Part shown: piece by piece, positions 1 to 8,113 of the stretch
Layout of the letters: every line of letters starts with the position of its first letter
Position numbering within the stretch: position 1 is the first letter of the stretch
NCBI GenBank assembly: GCA_964537285.1
Contig: CAZHZT010000007.1
Coordinates: forward strand, 1-64,000
Direction of reading: 5' to 3'
DNA: 64,000 nt
DNA from: CAZHZT01 sp964537285
GTDB taxonomy: Bacteria > Bacteroidota > Bacteroidia > Chitinophagales > Saprospiraceae
Position numbers and translations under genes: made by a program
Notes under the pieces: generated by a model
The model's database searches: none
The model's input: only the letters and a program-made list of their open reading frames with translations
Told to the model about the DNA's origin: nothing

Positions 1-349
1 TTTCTGGATTCCTTATGAGCTGCCAGACTTTTTTCTCACCAATCACCTGTGGTAAGCGCTTTACTTTACGGGGCCGGGGCAGCTTGGCTACTGGCCAATC
101 CCTGTTCAATATCTTTTCAAACAGGAATTTAAGCGCATTCATCGACTGGTTTAAAGAGGAAAACGAATAATTGTATGTCTTCACAAGATAATGGAAATAA
201 TCACACAGCTGCTCTGTGCTCCAATCCTTGGGATGCCCTCCCAAATACTTGTGGCATTTACGAAAATGACTCAGGTAGCTTTTTACCGTACTTGGACTGT
301 AATGCCCGATCTCTAAATGCCGACGGAAAGCTTTTTCATAAGCATTCAT
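1..349 (-). CDS. Tyrosine recombinase/integrase, N-terminal part (cut by window edge)
   Basis: The minus-strand reading frame opens with ATG at 349 and runs off the left edge, giving about 116 residues. It begins MNAYEKAFRRHLEIGHYSPS, followed by STVKSYLSHF and later LPRPRKVKRLPQVIGEK. This is the SAM-like core-binding domain of phage-integrase-type tyrosine recombinases, followed by the basic PRPRKxKRLP linker that leads into the catalytic domain. The catalytic R-H-R-Y residues lie outside the window, so activity cannot be judged. A 12-bp inverted repeat sits directly upstream of the start codon. Family assignment is from motif recognition. Whether it serves a genomic island, an IS91-like element or an integron cannot be told from this fragment. 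Confidence 0.72.
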   Translation of the reverse strand, partial: MNAYEKAFRRHLEIGHYSPSTVKSYLSHFRKCHKYLGGHPKDWSTEQLCDYFHYLVKTYNYSFSSLNQSMNALKFLFEKILNRDWPVAKLPRPRKVKRLPQVIGEKKVWQLIRNPE

Positions 350-351
350 AA

Positions 352-388
352 TACTAAGGTTTATTGATCAATAATTTAAACCTTAGTA
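352..388. promoter_or_regulatory. 12-bp inverted repeat at the integrase start
   Basis: The arms TACTAAGGTTTA (352-363) and TAAACCTTAGTA (377-388) are perfect reverse complements separated by 13 bp. The spacer contains the palindrome TTGATCAA. The repeat begins 3 bp upstream of the recombinase ATG. It could be an autoregulatory operator or a recombination site; the sequence alone does not decide. Confidence 0.5.
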
Positions 389-462
389 CTATACTTATTT
401 TATTGGAAACCGGGCAGAATTAACCGCGACAGCGGTTTTAGTTCAACATCAGTTACTAATCA

Positions 463-504
463 AATACAGTGTGCTTTAAGGATTACTTTCAAGCACACTG
501 TATT
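463..504 (-). terminator. Hairpin downstream of the beta-lactamase-like gene
   Basis: The 14-bp arms AATACAGTGTGCTT (463-476) and AAGCACACTGTATT (491-504) are perfect complements with a 14-nt loop. The hairpin ends 6 bp from the stop of the minus-strand serine hydrolase gene, so it probably ends or stabilises that transcript. Confidence 0.55.
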
Positions 505-510
505 GACATT

Positions 511-1590
511 TTACTTTACTTCTGCTGCAAGATCATACATCGACAACGCAATCCTCAAAACATCCTTAAAGGCCCCTGAGGTATTCGCCAGCACCGCAAT
601 AACTGTTTTTTCCTGAGGTAAAAACACCAAGAAGGTTGTAGCTCCTACTTGCCCACCCTCATGACCGAAAGCGTTGCCATATTTGGGATGCTCCCCGTAA
701 AGGCCAAACCCCAATCCATAAGAAGTGCCCGGGTTTTTAATATCAGGAGCAACCAGCATGCTGCTTAAGCTGTTTTCAGAGATTAAGGAATGATTGAGAA
801 CGGCTTCTCCAAAACGTAGAATATCTGTAATGGTCGTTTGAAAACCACCGGCTGGGACGCGATTACTCAGATTGCTCTGTTTTACCTCCCTGATTTTTCC
901 TTTTTTGTTGATGTGATAAAGTTTCGATTTGTTGGAATACGTTTCCCCAAACCGCTCAATACTAGTATTTTTCATTCCGCATTTATCCCAGATATTTTTT
1001 TGAATATATGCTTCATAGCTCATTCCGCTCACTTGCTCGATGATCAATCCCAGTACTACATAGCCATAAGAAGTGTAATGAAATTCTTCCCCGGGAGATG
1101 CCAAAAGGTCGCGATCTTTAAAAACATCCACAACTTCCTTAAGCGAAGCATATCCGGTTTTGTTTTCGCGTTCTTTGGCGTTTTTGTAACCAGATATTCC
1201 AGCTGAATGCTGCAATAAATGGCGGGTGGTAATTTCTCCTTCTGGCTTTTTAGGGTAGTCGGGGAGATATGTCTGGATAGGGGCATCCAAATCGATCAGG
1301 CCTCTCTCAACAAGTTGCATAATGCAAATGGCTGTCATGGGTTTGGCGAGGGACGCTGTGCGGGTGAGCATATCTACCTCTGCTTTTTGGTCATTCTCCT
1401 GATCGCTATAACCGGCACTGCCTGTCCAGGCAATTTGCCCATCTACTGAAAATCCGGCGGCGACACCGGCGAATTGGCCATCTGAAATGGCATCATCCAG
1501 CAGTGCCTGGGCTTTGGAGGAAATGGAGTTTTGACCGTAAATCATAGTGGATAATAATAAGAAAAGGGAAACGGGGAAATATTTTTTCAT
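511..1590 (-). CDS. Secreted serine beta-lactamase-family hydrolase (class C / PBP-like)
   Basis: 359 residues with a signal peptide (about 1-19, ending MIYGQ). The protein shows the beta-lactamase/transpeptidase fold motifs (PF00144): S80-L-A-K83 (nucleophile and general base), Y172-T-S174 in place of the usual YxN, and H310-E-G312 in place of KTG. In this superfamily such proteins may be esterases, D-aminopeptidases, penicillin-binding proteins or beta-lactamases, and substrate cannot be told from motifs. Predicted site of action is the periplasm. It is a single gene, separated from the integrase by a hairpin and divergent from the gene at 2151. The ATG at 1590 is chosen because it gives an intact signal peptide; no strong Shine-Dalgarno is visible, which is normal in Bacteroidota. 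Confidence 0.85.
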   Translation of the reverse strand: MKKYFPVSLFLLLSTMIYGQNSISSKAQALLDDAISDGQFAGVAAGFSVDGQIAWTGSAGYSDQENDQKAEVDMLTRTASLAKPMTAICIMQLVERGLIDLDAPIQTYLPDYPKKPEGEITTRHLLQHSAGISGYKNAKERENKTGYASLKEVVDVFKDRDLLASPGEEFHYTSYGYVVLGLIIEQVSGMSYEAYIQKNIWDKCGMKNTSIERFGETYSNKSKLYHINKKGKIREVKQSNLSNRVPAGGFQTTITDILRFGEAVLNHSLISENSLSSMLVAPDIKNPGTSYGLGFGLYGEHPKYGNAFGHEGGQVGATTFLVFLPQEKTVIAVLANTSGAFKDVLRIALSMYDLAAEVK

Positions 1591-1738
1591 TATGCATTAG
1601 AATTTAAAATGGTTAATTTACAAGAAAACGCGATTGGAAGCTCATTAATTTGTTGTGAAAAGTTATAGAACTCCTAAAAACTTCGACAATCGGTTTTGAT
1701 GGACTTATATTATCATCTTCCGAAAGTTTATATGCCCA

Positions 1739-1773
1739 AAGTTCCATTTTTCCACAATTTATGTCAAAGAACT
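1739..1773. repeat. Element A, half copy
   Basis: About 35 bp match the right end of element A: AAGTTCC, a short T-run, CCACAATTTATGTCAAAGAA, then CT. The left half is not recognisable. It lies 230 bp from a full copy in the same intergenic region. Confidence 0.7.
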
Positions 1774-2002
1774 AAACTTAATAAACGATGGTTACTAAAA
1801 AAGTACCTGTTTCTTCATTCCTTTTCAACAAAAAAACTATCTTTGAGAAAATTTTTCAAATCGATTCTACGTCCCTAACCGTTTCATTTTCTGTTCTTTC
1901 GGCATTACGTTACGCTCAATATTAATTAACTGAAGCAACTTACATCAATTAATTGGATGCTCTGGCCTGCCTTCAATTTGGCATATTTTTATAAAAAAAT
2001 TC

Positions 2003-2112
2003 GTTTTTTGACAAATTGTGTGGAACTTCAAAATGATAAGCCTTGAATGCCCTTGTGGCTGAAAGGATGGTTATTTTGAAGTTCTATTTTCCACAATTTA
2101 TGTCAAAGAACT
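2003..2112. repeat. Element A, full copy 1
   Basis: A near-palindrome of about 110 bp. The left arm carries TTTGACAAATTGTGTGGAAC and then TTCAAAATGATAAGCC. The loop TTGAATGCCCTTGTGGCTGA is asymmetric and gives the element an orientation. The right arm returns through ATTTTGAAGTTC and CCACAATTTATGTCAAAGAA. Other full copies are at 15644, 36718, 39690 and 52099. Confidence 0.9.
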
Positions 2113-2150
2113 AAAAAATTTAGGCTACTAAAATAAAAAAATGACTACCC

Positions 2151-4577
2151 ATGAAAATTAAATTTCTACTCTATTTATCTACGGCATTGGTGCTGTCAAG
2201 CGCTGCGGCAGCAGTTTACTTCTCGGGATACAATATCCAGCCCCAGATGAGTACTTCTGAAAAGCAAGAAATTGCTTCTGCAGAAAGCGCCCCGCCCCCT
2301 TCTCTTGGCCCTGGGGATATTATGTTTGTGGCTTTTTTGTTTGATGGAAATGGAACGAATTCGAGTGGTGCTTGCAGCGGAGATTGTGGTGATGGTTTTG
2401 CTTTTGTTGCTCTCGAAAACATTGATATGGGTACGGTGATTTATTTCACCGAGGAAGAATATAATGGCACTCAATTCGTCCCGCCTCCAATGCCTTCGGA
2501 TGATGAAGGCTCTGTTGTTTGGACGGCTACTTCTGCTGTTCCTGCAGGTACGGTAGTTACTATTACAACTAATTCGCAGTCCGAAACTTGTCCAACAACT
2601 ATAGGCGCATCTACAGGTACATTAGCTTATGGGACGATGGGGAGCTTTGAATTGTCTTCTAGCAGTGAAGAAATCTATGCTTATTTAGGTTCTGAGGAGT
2701 CCCCTACTACGTGGTTAGCTGCAATGGAAACAAATGCCGGCAATACGTTTCCTACAGAATTAACTTCGCCCACCAATTTTGTTTTGGATTTTGAGACATT
2801 TGACCAAAGCGCGGACATGGGTATTTATACAGGCTCGCTTAATGGGGCTAATAAATCAGCTGTACAAACAGTCATTCTCAATATTGGAGCTAATTGGACT
2901 TTAGAAAACGGTGGTGCGAACAACACTTCCAACTGTCCAGGCCAAGAGTGCTGCGATAATGATGGCGTGAATTATCCTGCAGATATCCCCGCTGGCTTCA
3001 CAGGGCTTTTGCCTTCTCTTTCCGAGGTGGGCGTAACGGTATCGCCATCATCGGTGGATGAAAATTCCGTAAATAATTTGGTGTATACTTTTACCCGTAC
3101 AGCGCCTACTACCTCTGCTCTAACCATTAATTTTGATGTCACTGGAACTGCAACCTTTAGCACTGATTATACTCAATCCGGCGCAGCGAGTTTTAATGCC
3201 TCCTCAGGAACTGTAACGATACCTGCCGGCCAGCCAAATGCGACGGTTACCATTGATCCCACTGGCGATACAGATATTGAGCCGGATGAAACGATTATTC
3301 TGACCATTACTTCGAATCCTACTGTTTATACTATTGGTGCTAATAATCCGGCTACCGGAACGATTACCAATGATGATTTGCCTGAAGTAGAAGTAACGGT
3401 TAATCCAGGATCTACTCCGGAGAATGGAGCCGGGAATCTGGTCTATACTTTCACGCGTTCAGGGCCTACGACCTCAGCGCTTACGGTGGATTTCGATGTT
3501 ACAGGTACGGCCCTTATAAATTCAGACTATACCACAACGGGTTTCAATGGAACTATGGGTTCTATTTCCATTCCTGCAAATATGACGATGGCTACGATTA
3601 TCGTTGATCCCAGCACTGATAATATTGTCGAAAATGATGAAGAGGTGACTCTTACCATCAGTATTAACGCCAATTATACTATTGGAAGCAATAATGCTGC
3701 AACAGGAACCATTTCTAATGATGATATTCCTGGCTTCGCGGTCACTGAATCAGGAGGAATGACGATGACAGGCGAAGATGGGAGTACGGATAATTTTACA
3801 GTCGTGCTAAGTGCATTACCCGCTTCTGGAAATGTAGTGATTGATTTGACGGTAGATGCTGGATTTATGGATGAGATTTCGTTAAGTTCCACAAGCCTTA
3901 CCTTTAATTCTTCTAATGGTCTAATGGCACAAACCATCACAGTTACAGGGCTAGGTGATTCTGATGCTGATGGTGACCAGATGGGCAATATCACCCTTTC
4001 TATAAATCCGGCGGCTTCTAATGACGCCTTTGATGCCCTTTCTGATCAAACCGTATCTGTCACGAATAAAGATGATGAGCCTCTTATTCAGGTAGAGGGA
4101 AATAATGTGGTCATAATGGATGGTGATAATTCCCCGATTCTCGCTGATTTTACCAATTTTGGCGTTTTTCAGGAACCGGATGCTCCGGGAATCAGAGAAT
4201 TTATAATTGAAAATGTTGGAGGTAGTATTTCTACCCTTGAAATTACTAATATCACGACAACCTTATCGCCTTGTTTTAGCATTGTCAACCCGAATCCTCC
4301 AATGCTTAATATCCCTGGAGGCTCAAACGCCCCCTTACAAATTCAGTTTGATCCATCAGGCTTGGCTACGGGCTTTTATAGTGCTACGATTACGGTAACA
4401 TCTAACACCAACGGCGTTCCTAACTCACCTTTTACTTTCCTGGTGCAGGCAAGTGTTTTTGATCCGAACTCCATTCCTACAATGGGGGAGTGGGCCTTCT
4501 TTTTGTTTGGGTTGGGGGTGTTTACGTTGATGATAGTTGCGTTATATAACATAAAACGGTCAACGGTCAACGGTTAA
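2151..4577 (+). CDS. Secreted Calx-beta repeat protein with IPTxGEW C-terminal anchor
   Basis: 808 residues with an N-terminal signal sequence (about 1-22). Residues about 50-285 form a domain seen at the front of similar Bacteroidota surface proteins (GDIMFVAFLFDGNG... FAFVALENI). Two clear Calx-beta modules follow at about 290-407 and 409-526, each ending ATGTITNDD or ATGTISNDD, and a diverged third runs to about 643 ending NKDD. A choice-of-anchor-D-like beta domain occupies about 645-770. The C-terminus is IPTMGEW, a hydrophobic helix, then a basic tail (NIKR), resembling the IPTL-CTERM sorting signal rather than a T9SS domain. The likely role is a calcium-binding adhesin-like surface protein; this is inference from domains. 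The last codons and the stop lie inside a 7-bp tandem repeat. Confidence 0.82.
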   Translation: MKIKFLLYLSTALVLSSAAAAVYFSGYNIQPQMSTSEKQEIASAESAPPPSLGPGDIMFVAFLFDGNGTNSSGACSGDCGDGFAFVALENIDMGTVIYFTEEEYNGTQFVPPPMPSDDEGSVVWTATSAVPAGTVVTITTNSQSETCPTTIGASTGTLAYGTMGSFELSSSSEEIYAYLGSEESPTTWLAAMETNAGNTFPTELTSPTNFVLDFETFDQSADMGIYTGSLNGANKSAVQTVILNIGANWTLENGGANNTSNCPGQECCDNDGVNYPADIPAGFTGLLPSLSEVGVTVSPSSVDENSVNNLVYTFTRTAPTTSALTINFDVTGTATFSTDYTQSGAASFNASSGTVTIPAGQPNATVTIDPTGDTDIEPDETIILTITSNPTVYTIGANNPATGTITNDDLPEVEVTVNPGSTPENGAGNLVYTFTRSGPTTSALTVDFDVTGTALINSDYTTTGFNGTMGSISIPANMTMATIIVDPSTDNIVENDEEVTLTISINANYTIGSNNAATGTISNDDIPGFAVTESGGMTMTGEDGSTDNFTVVLSALPASGNVVIDLTVDAGFMDEISLSSTSLTFNSSNGLMAQTITVTGLGDSDADGDQMGNITLSINPAASNDAFDALSDQTVSVTNKDDEPLIQVEGNNVVIMDGDNSPILADFTNFGVFQEPDAPGIREFIIENVGGSISTLEITNITTTLSPCFSIVNPNPPMLNIPGGSNAPLQIQFDPSGLATGFYSATITVTSNTNGVPNSPFTFLVQASVFDPNSIPTMGEWAFFLFGLGVFTLMIVALYNIKRSTVNG

Positions 4578-4591
4578 CGGTTAACGGTTAA
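4557..4591 (+). repeat. Five tandem 7-bp units spanning the stop codon
   Basis: Five units of CGGTYAA (two CGGTCAA, then three CGGTTAA). The stop codon (4575-4577) is created by the third unit. Because 7 is not a multiple of 3, a gain or loss of units would shift the frame at the protein's extreme C-terminus. Confidence 0.85.
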
Positions 4592-4598
4592 CGAAATT

Positions 4599-4646
4599 AA
4601 CGGGAATTGGACCTTCGGTCCAATTCCCGTTTCCCGTTTCCCGTTT
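4599..4646 (+). terminator. Hairpin with trailing CCCGTTT repeats
   Basis: The 15-bp perfect arms AACGGGAATTGGACC (4599-4613) and GGTCCAATTCCCGTT (4617-4631) enclose a TTC loop. Three tandem CCCGTTT units (4626-4646) overlap the right arm. The position after the Calx-beta gene suggests a transcription terminator. Confidence 0.65.
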
Positions 4647-4687
4647 CTTTCGTTATCTTTGACCCAAATTAACCAAAGAACAATGTC

Positions 4688-7138
4688 ATGAGGAATCTTT
4701 CATCTTTCTCCTTTTTCCTTTTTTTTCTAATCCTTAATTTTTCACCTTTTAGCATTCATTCGCAAGAGCAGATTGATTTTTCCAAGCTTGGAAACGAGCA
4801 AACTAAAATCGCGGCCAAGCCTTCTCAGATAATGAGCATTAAACCGGCTGCTAAATTGGAATCTATAGCTGATTTGCCTCAAAACGGGTGGGATGTTTCA
4901 CTGGCTTATCTGGGCTTTAAGCATGGGAGTGATGTGCCAAAAGACCAATTAGATAGTCTTAAACGACGCAAGACTTTAAAAAAGGTTCTCGATTCTAATG
5001 CGCAACTTAATCCGGAAACGGAAAACAGTAACGCACTCGTAGTGGATCCGGTAGTACAAATAGACTTTAAAGGCAATGCCCACAATGGATTAACGCCTCC
5101 GGATAACCACATTGCGATTTCTGACGAAGGTAATATCGTGAGCGTTGTCAATTCGAGTGTCGCTTTCGCTGATGAAGGTGGGGTGATTTCGCAAAGCTCT
5201 TTTAGCGATTTTTTTAGTGTCCTGGGTTTAACAGGCATCTACTTCGACCCCAGAGTCCAGTATGATCCTGTTGAAGATAAGTTTGTTATGGTTGTTCTAA
5301 ATGGAAACACACCTTCGAATACCAATATTGTAATTGCCTTCTCTACCACCAGTGACCCGGCAGATAGTTGGTGGTTCTATGTTTTTGATGGTGACCCCGG
5401 AAATACTAATGCCTGGTTTGACTTTCCTTCCATGGGTTTAAGCAATTCAGAATTGTATATTTCAGGAAATTTGTTCGATCAAAATGATGTGTTTACATCC
5501 GCGCTGATCTATCAAATAGAAAAATCTAATGGCTTCACTGGAGGAACTATAGATTTTATTACCTGGCAAAACGTAACCGATGACTTTGGAGTACTTGACT
5601 TTACGGTAACGCCTATTTCTTATGGTTTTGACGGTTCTTTGACTCCTGGAATATTTTTCGTCAGTAGCGATGCCGGAGGAGGAGATGATGTAATGTTGTA
5701 CTGGACTACGAATACCATTGATGAAAATCCTAGTTTAGTCGTAAATGCTATTCCTGTAGATGCTTATTCGGTAGCGGGTGACGGCCAACAGCTTGGCACC
5801 GCACAGCTCATTTCTACCAACGATTGCCGTACCTTGTCTGGTTTTTATAGCGATGATATCGTACATTATGTACACAACACCTCCTCTAATGGGTTTTCCA
5901 GAATTTATTATGGGCGGATTGAAGTGTCTACGCTTACTGCCACCAATGCACCACCTTTGGGGTTGAATGGCTTTGAATATGCTTTCCCTTCAGTAGCGCC
6001 ATTTGCCACTTCCACAACCGACCCTACCGTGCTTATTGGTTTTTTACGTACCGGGGCAACTATTTACCCGGAATTCAGAGTAGCGACTTGTGATCAAAAC
6101 TTTGAATGGTCACCATCTCAAATTGTTAGGGAAGGAGATGATTTTGTGGATTTCCTTACCAGTAATACAGAGCGCTGGGGAGATTATAGCGGAATCACCA
6201 AAAGGCACGATACAGGAGTAGTTGAGCTATGGGTTTCGGGCTGTTACGGAGAAAACGCCGATAATGGTTTTAGTGATGTACTCGGAACCTGGATCGCTAA
6301 AATTGGAACATCTTCTGTCCAACTACCTCCAAATGCTGATTTTGTAGCAGATCAAACCACTATTGTAGAGGGAGATCAGGTAACATTTGCTGATTTGTCT
6401 CAGAATAATCCGACTTCCTGGAGTTGGAGCTTCCAGGGCGGTGATCCTGGTACTTCTACTCAACAAAACCCCGTAGTACAATACGATGTGGCGGGGGTGT
6501 ATAATGTAAGTTTAACGGCTACTAATGCAGCAGGCAGTAATATGGAAACAAAAAATTCATATATTACCGTTAATGAAGTTGTCATTGCCCCGGTAGCTGA
6601 TTTTTCAGCAAATGAAACCGATATCCTGGAAGGCGATATAGTGCAATTTTCTGATCTTTCCGTCAATGATCCAACAAGTTGGAATTGGTCCTTCCCCGGG
6701 GGGACTCCAAGCTCTTCTACCGTACAGAATCCTTCTATAATCTACAATACCCCTGGAGTTTATAATGTTTCGCTTCAGGTGTCTAATCAAGCTGGAAACG
6801 ATACAGAGGTGAAAACGGGCTATATAATGGTAGATGAAATAATTGCTGTTGAAGATGTACAAGGGCTTTTTAATAGTTTCCAAGTCTATCCTAATCCAAC
6901 TCAGGTAGGTAAACAAGTTTTTGTGGATTTTGAGCTTAAACAAAAAATGGAACTTGATTTCTATCTGGTTGATGCTAGTGGCAAACCGGTAAAGCATTTG
7001 TTGTTCCACAGAACGAAGCAAGGTGATAACCGCTTGAGCTTTAACACTGCTTTATTATCCTCAGGAACCTATTTTTTGATCATAAAAGATAACACTCAAA
7101 AAGCCTTAAGAAATGCAAAAATTATTATTACTGATTAG
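4688..7138 (+). CDS. Secreted PKD-domain protein with T9SS sorting domain
   Basis: 816 residues with a signal peptide (about 1-25). Residues about 110-540 form one large extracellular domain of beta character (repeated Asp/Asn-rich strands; sialidase- or propeller-like, not assigned). Two PKD domains follow at about 548-628 and 637-718, each with the core NPTSWxWSF and GVYNVSLxxxN. The C-terminal ~85 residues are a T9SS type A sorting domain: FQVYPNPTQVGKQVFVDFEL, then GTYFLIIKDN. The protein should be exported by the Sec pathway, passed through T9SS and fixed at the cell surface. It follows the Calx-beta protein in the same direction with a terminator-like hairpin between them. The large N-terminal domain resembles no enzyme family I can name. 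Confidence 0.8.
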   Translation: MRNLSSFSFFLFFLILNFSPFSIHSQEQIDFSKLGNEQTKIAAKPSQIMSIKPAAKLESIADLPQNGWDVSLAYLGFKHGSDVPKDQLDSLKRRKTLKKVLDSNAQLNPETENSNALVVDPVVQIDFKGNAHNGLTPPDNHIAISDEGNIVSVVNSSVAFADEGGVISQSSFSDFFSVLGLTGIYFDPRVQYDPVEDKFVMVVLNGNTPSNTNIVIAFSTTSDPADSWWFYVFDGDPGNTNAWFDFPSMGLSNSELYISGNLFDQNDVFTSALIYQIEKSNGFTGGTIDFITWQNVTDDFGVLDFTVTPISYGFDGSLTPGIFFVSSDAGGGDDVMLYWTTNTIDENPSLVVNAIPVDAYSVAGDGQQLGTAQLISTNDCRTLSGFYSDDIVHYVHNTSSNGFSRIYYGRIEVSTLTATNAPPLGLNGFEYAFPSVAPFATSTTDPTVLIGFLRTGATIYPEFRVATCDQNFEWSPSQIVREGDDFVDFLTSNTERWGDYSGITKRHDTGVVELWVSGCYGENADNGFSDVLGTWIAKIGTSSVQLPPNADFVADQTTIVEGDQVTFADLSQNNPTSWSWSFQGGDPGTSTQQNPVVQYDVAGVYNVSLTATNAAGSNMETKNSYITVNEVVIAPVADFSANETDILEGDIVQFSDLSVNDPTSWNWSFPGGTPSSSTVQNPSIIYNTPGVYNVSLQVSNQAGNDTEVKTGYIMVDEIIAVEDVQGLFNSFQVYPNPTQVGKQVFVDFELKQKMELDFYLVDASGKPVKHLLFHRTKQGDNRLSFNTALLSSGTYFLIIKDNTQKALRNAKIIITD

Positions 7139-7295
7139 TTTGTTCGCCTTTTTGCAAACTTCCCCTTGTACAAGGGATGTAGAAAAACAACAGTCGACAA
7201 CAGAAATAAAAAAAGACACGATAAAAAAGCACCGGGCACCTGATCAGGAGAAAATTGATTCGATTAAAGCTGTGATAAATTCCGAAAAGAATTAA
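7113..7295 (+). CDS. Small secreted or lipoprotein-like protein overlapping the upstream gene
   Basis: 60 residues: MQKLLLLISLFAFLQTSPC, then a hydrophilic lysine-rich tail (TEIKKDTIKKHRAPD). The start is a hydrophobic signal-like segment ending in a cysteine (C19), though TSPC is a poor lipobox. The gene overlaps the last 26 bp of the PKD protein gene in another frame, a common arrangement for translationally coupled genes. No family is recognised. The signal-like segment and coupling argue for a real gene; the small size keeps this tentative. Confidence 0.5.
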   Translation: MQKLLLLISLFAFLQTSPCTRDVEKQQSTTEIKKDTIKKHRAPDQEKIDSIKAVINSEKN

Positions 7296-7320
7296 TTTGT
7301 AAATGCCTGTACCAGTGAGA

Positions 7321-7446
7321 ATCGCTTTGAAAAATAAACGCGCCTACGGCGCGATATTTTCTTTTGAGGGAGGCGGGAAGGGCTATTTTGCTTCGCAAAA
7401 TAGCCCTTCCCGCCTCCCTCAAAAGAAAATATCGCCGCGAAGCGGC
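7321..7446. repeat. Element C copy 1: CGCCTACGGCG plus 41-bp hairpin
   Basis: TCGCTTTGAAAAATAAA, then CGCCTACGGCG, then a perfect inverted repeat with 41-bp arms (7351-7391 and 7395-7435) around a TTC loop, closed by CGCCGCGAAGCGGCG. The head, and the hairpin tip ATTTTGCTTCGCAAAAT, recur at 46251-46355, while the hairpin middle differs. Confidence 0.75.
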
Positions 7447-7485
7447 GTAAATCTGGTTTTGGGTTTCCAAAACGATAATTGCTGC

Positions 7486-7538
7486 GCCTGTCCAACAAAA
7501 AAGGCTGGAAAACTTCCAGCCTTTTTTGTTGGACAGGC
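7486..7538 (+). terminator. Perfect 25-bp hairpin terminator
   Basis: The arms at 7486-7510 and 7514-7538 are perfect complements with an AAC loop. The stem holds AAAAAAGGCTGGAA opposite TTCCAGCCTTTTTT, so it can terminate transcripts from either direction. Confidence 0.75.
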
Positions 7539-7540
7539 AT

Positions 7541-7570
7541 AAAAAAACCCAGCTCGAGAGACGAACCGGG
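7541..7570 (-). terminator. Terminator-like hairpin on the minus strand with no gene before it
   Basis: Read on the minus strand: CCCGGTTCG, loop TCTCT, CGAGCTGGG, then seven T. The 9-bp stem uses two G-U pairs. No minus-strand protein gene precedes it, so it may end an unannotated RNA. Confidence 0.4.
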
Positions 7571-8028
7571 CCAAAAGCAGAATACTAGTCAAGAAAGCAC
7601 AGATCTTTGTTTTACATTGATTTATTGAAATTTAGCAAGTAGTAATATTTTTATTCTTAATCGTTTTCTGCTTAAATACATCATAGGAACTACCAAGAAT
7701 AAATTTTGTTCAAAGATTTGTCTAAAAAATTCCACAAAAAAATAAGATTAGTAATTAAGAATAACTTATATTTGATCGTGAATACTGGAATAGGCGATCT
7801 GTATGGCCTGTTCCTATTGCGTTTCACTGCGAATGTGCCGTTACAAAACCAGGATTTTAAATTTTGCCAGGGCTTGGAATTACAGAACTTTCAAAAAAAA
7901 TTGAAAGTTTATTCTGAATTTTTGAATTTGTACTTTTTTTAGTTAATTGATTTTTAGGTATTTATACTTGAAGAGGTATCTAGGAGTGTAAACTGTTTAA
8001 CAATTTTAGCTTTTTTGTTGAAGATTTA
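7571..8028. other. A+T-rich gap upstream of the ECF sigma gene
   Basis: No convincing protein gene is visible. A 78-codon plus-strand frame at 7706-7942 begins with TTG and has low-complexity Lys/Phe/Leu content. The region could hold the 5' part of a minus-strand RNA ending at 7541. Confidence 0.4.
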
Positions 8029-8060
8029 TTTGGAAATTATTAAACAAGTTCGTAGATTTG
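8029..8060 (+). promoter_or_regulatory. Bacteroidota-type promoter of the ECF sigma gene
   Basis: TTTG at 8029-8032, a 20-bp spacer, then TAGATTTG at 8053-8060. This matches the -33 TTTG / -7 TAnnTTTG consensus known for the primary sigma factor of Bacteroidota. The inverted motif TTGTTTAACGAA (8058-8069) overlaps the -7 box and could be an operator. Confidence 0.65.
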
Positions 8061-8113
8061 TTTAACGAAATGAGAGAAATACTAGTAAATAATTCAACAA
8101 AAAAATATCAGTT

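Larger units (their letters stand above)
1591..2150. other. Divergent intergenic region with element A copies
   Basis: About 560 bp between divergent genes. It holds one full element A and one half element, reported separately. A 60-codon plus-strand frame at 1696-1878 overlaps the half element and lacks any recognisable features, so I see no convincing gene here. Confidence 0.6.

Noticed and set aside
1696..1878. 60-codon plus-strand frame in the divergent gap
   Set aside because: It overlaps a fragment of element A and does not look like protein-coding sequence.
2008..2040. TTGACA in element A as a -35 promoter box
   Set aside because: Bacteroidota primary promoters use -33 TTTG and -7 TAnnTTTG, and no properly spaced -7 box was found in the element.
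7706..7942. 78-codon plus-strand frame upstream of the sigma gene
   Set aside because: It starts with TTG, has low-complexity composition and shows no family features.
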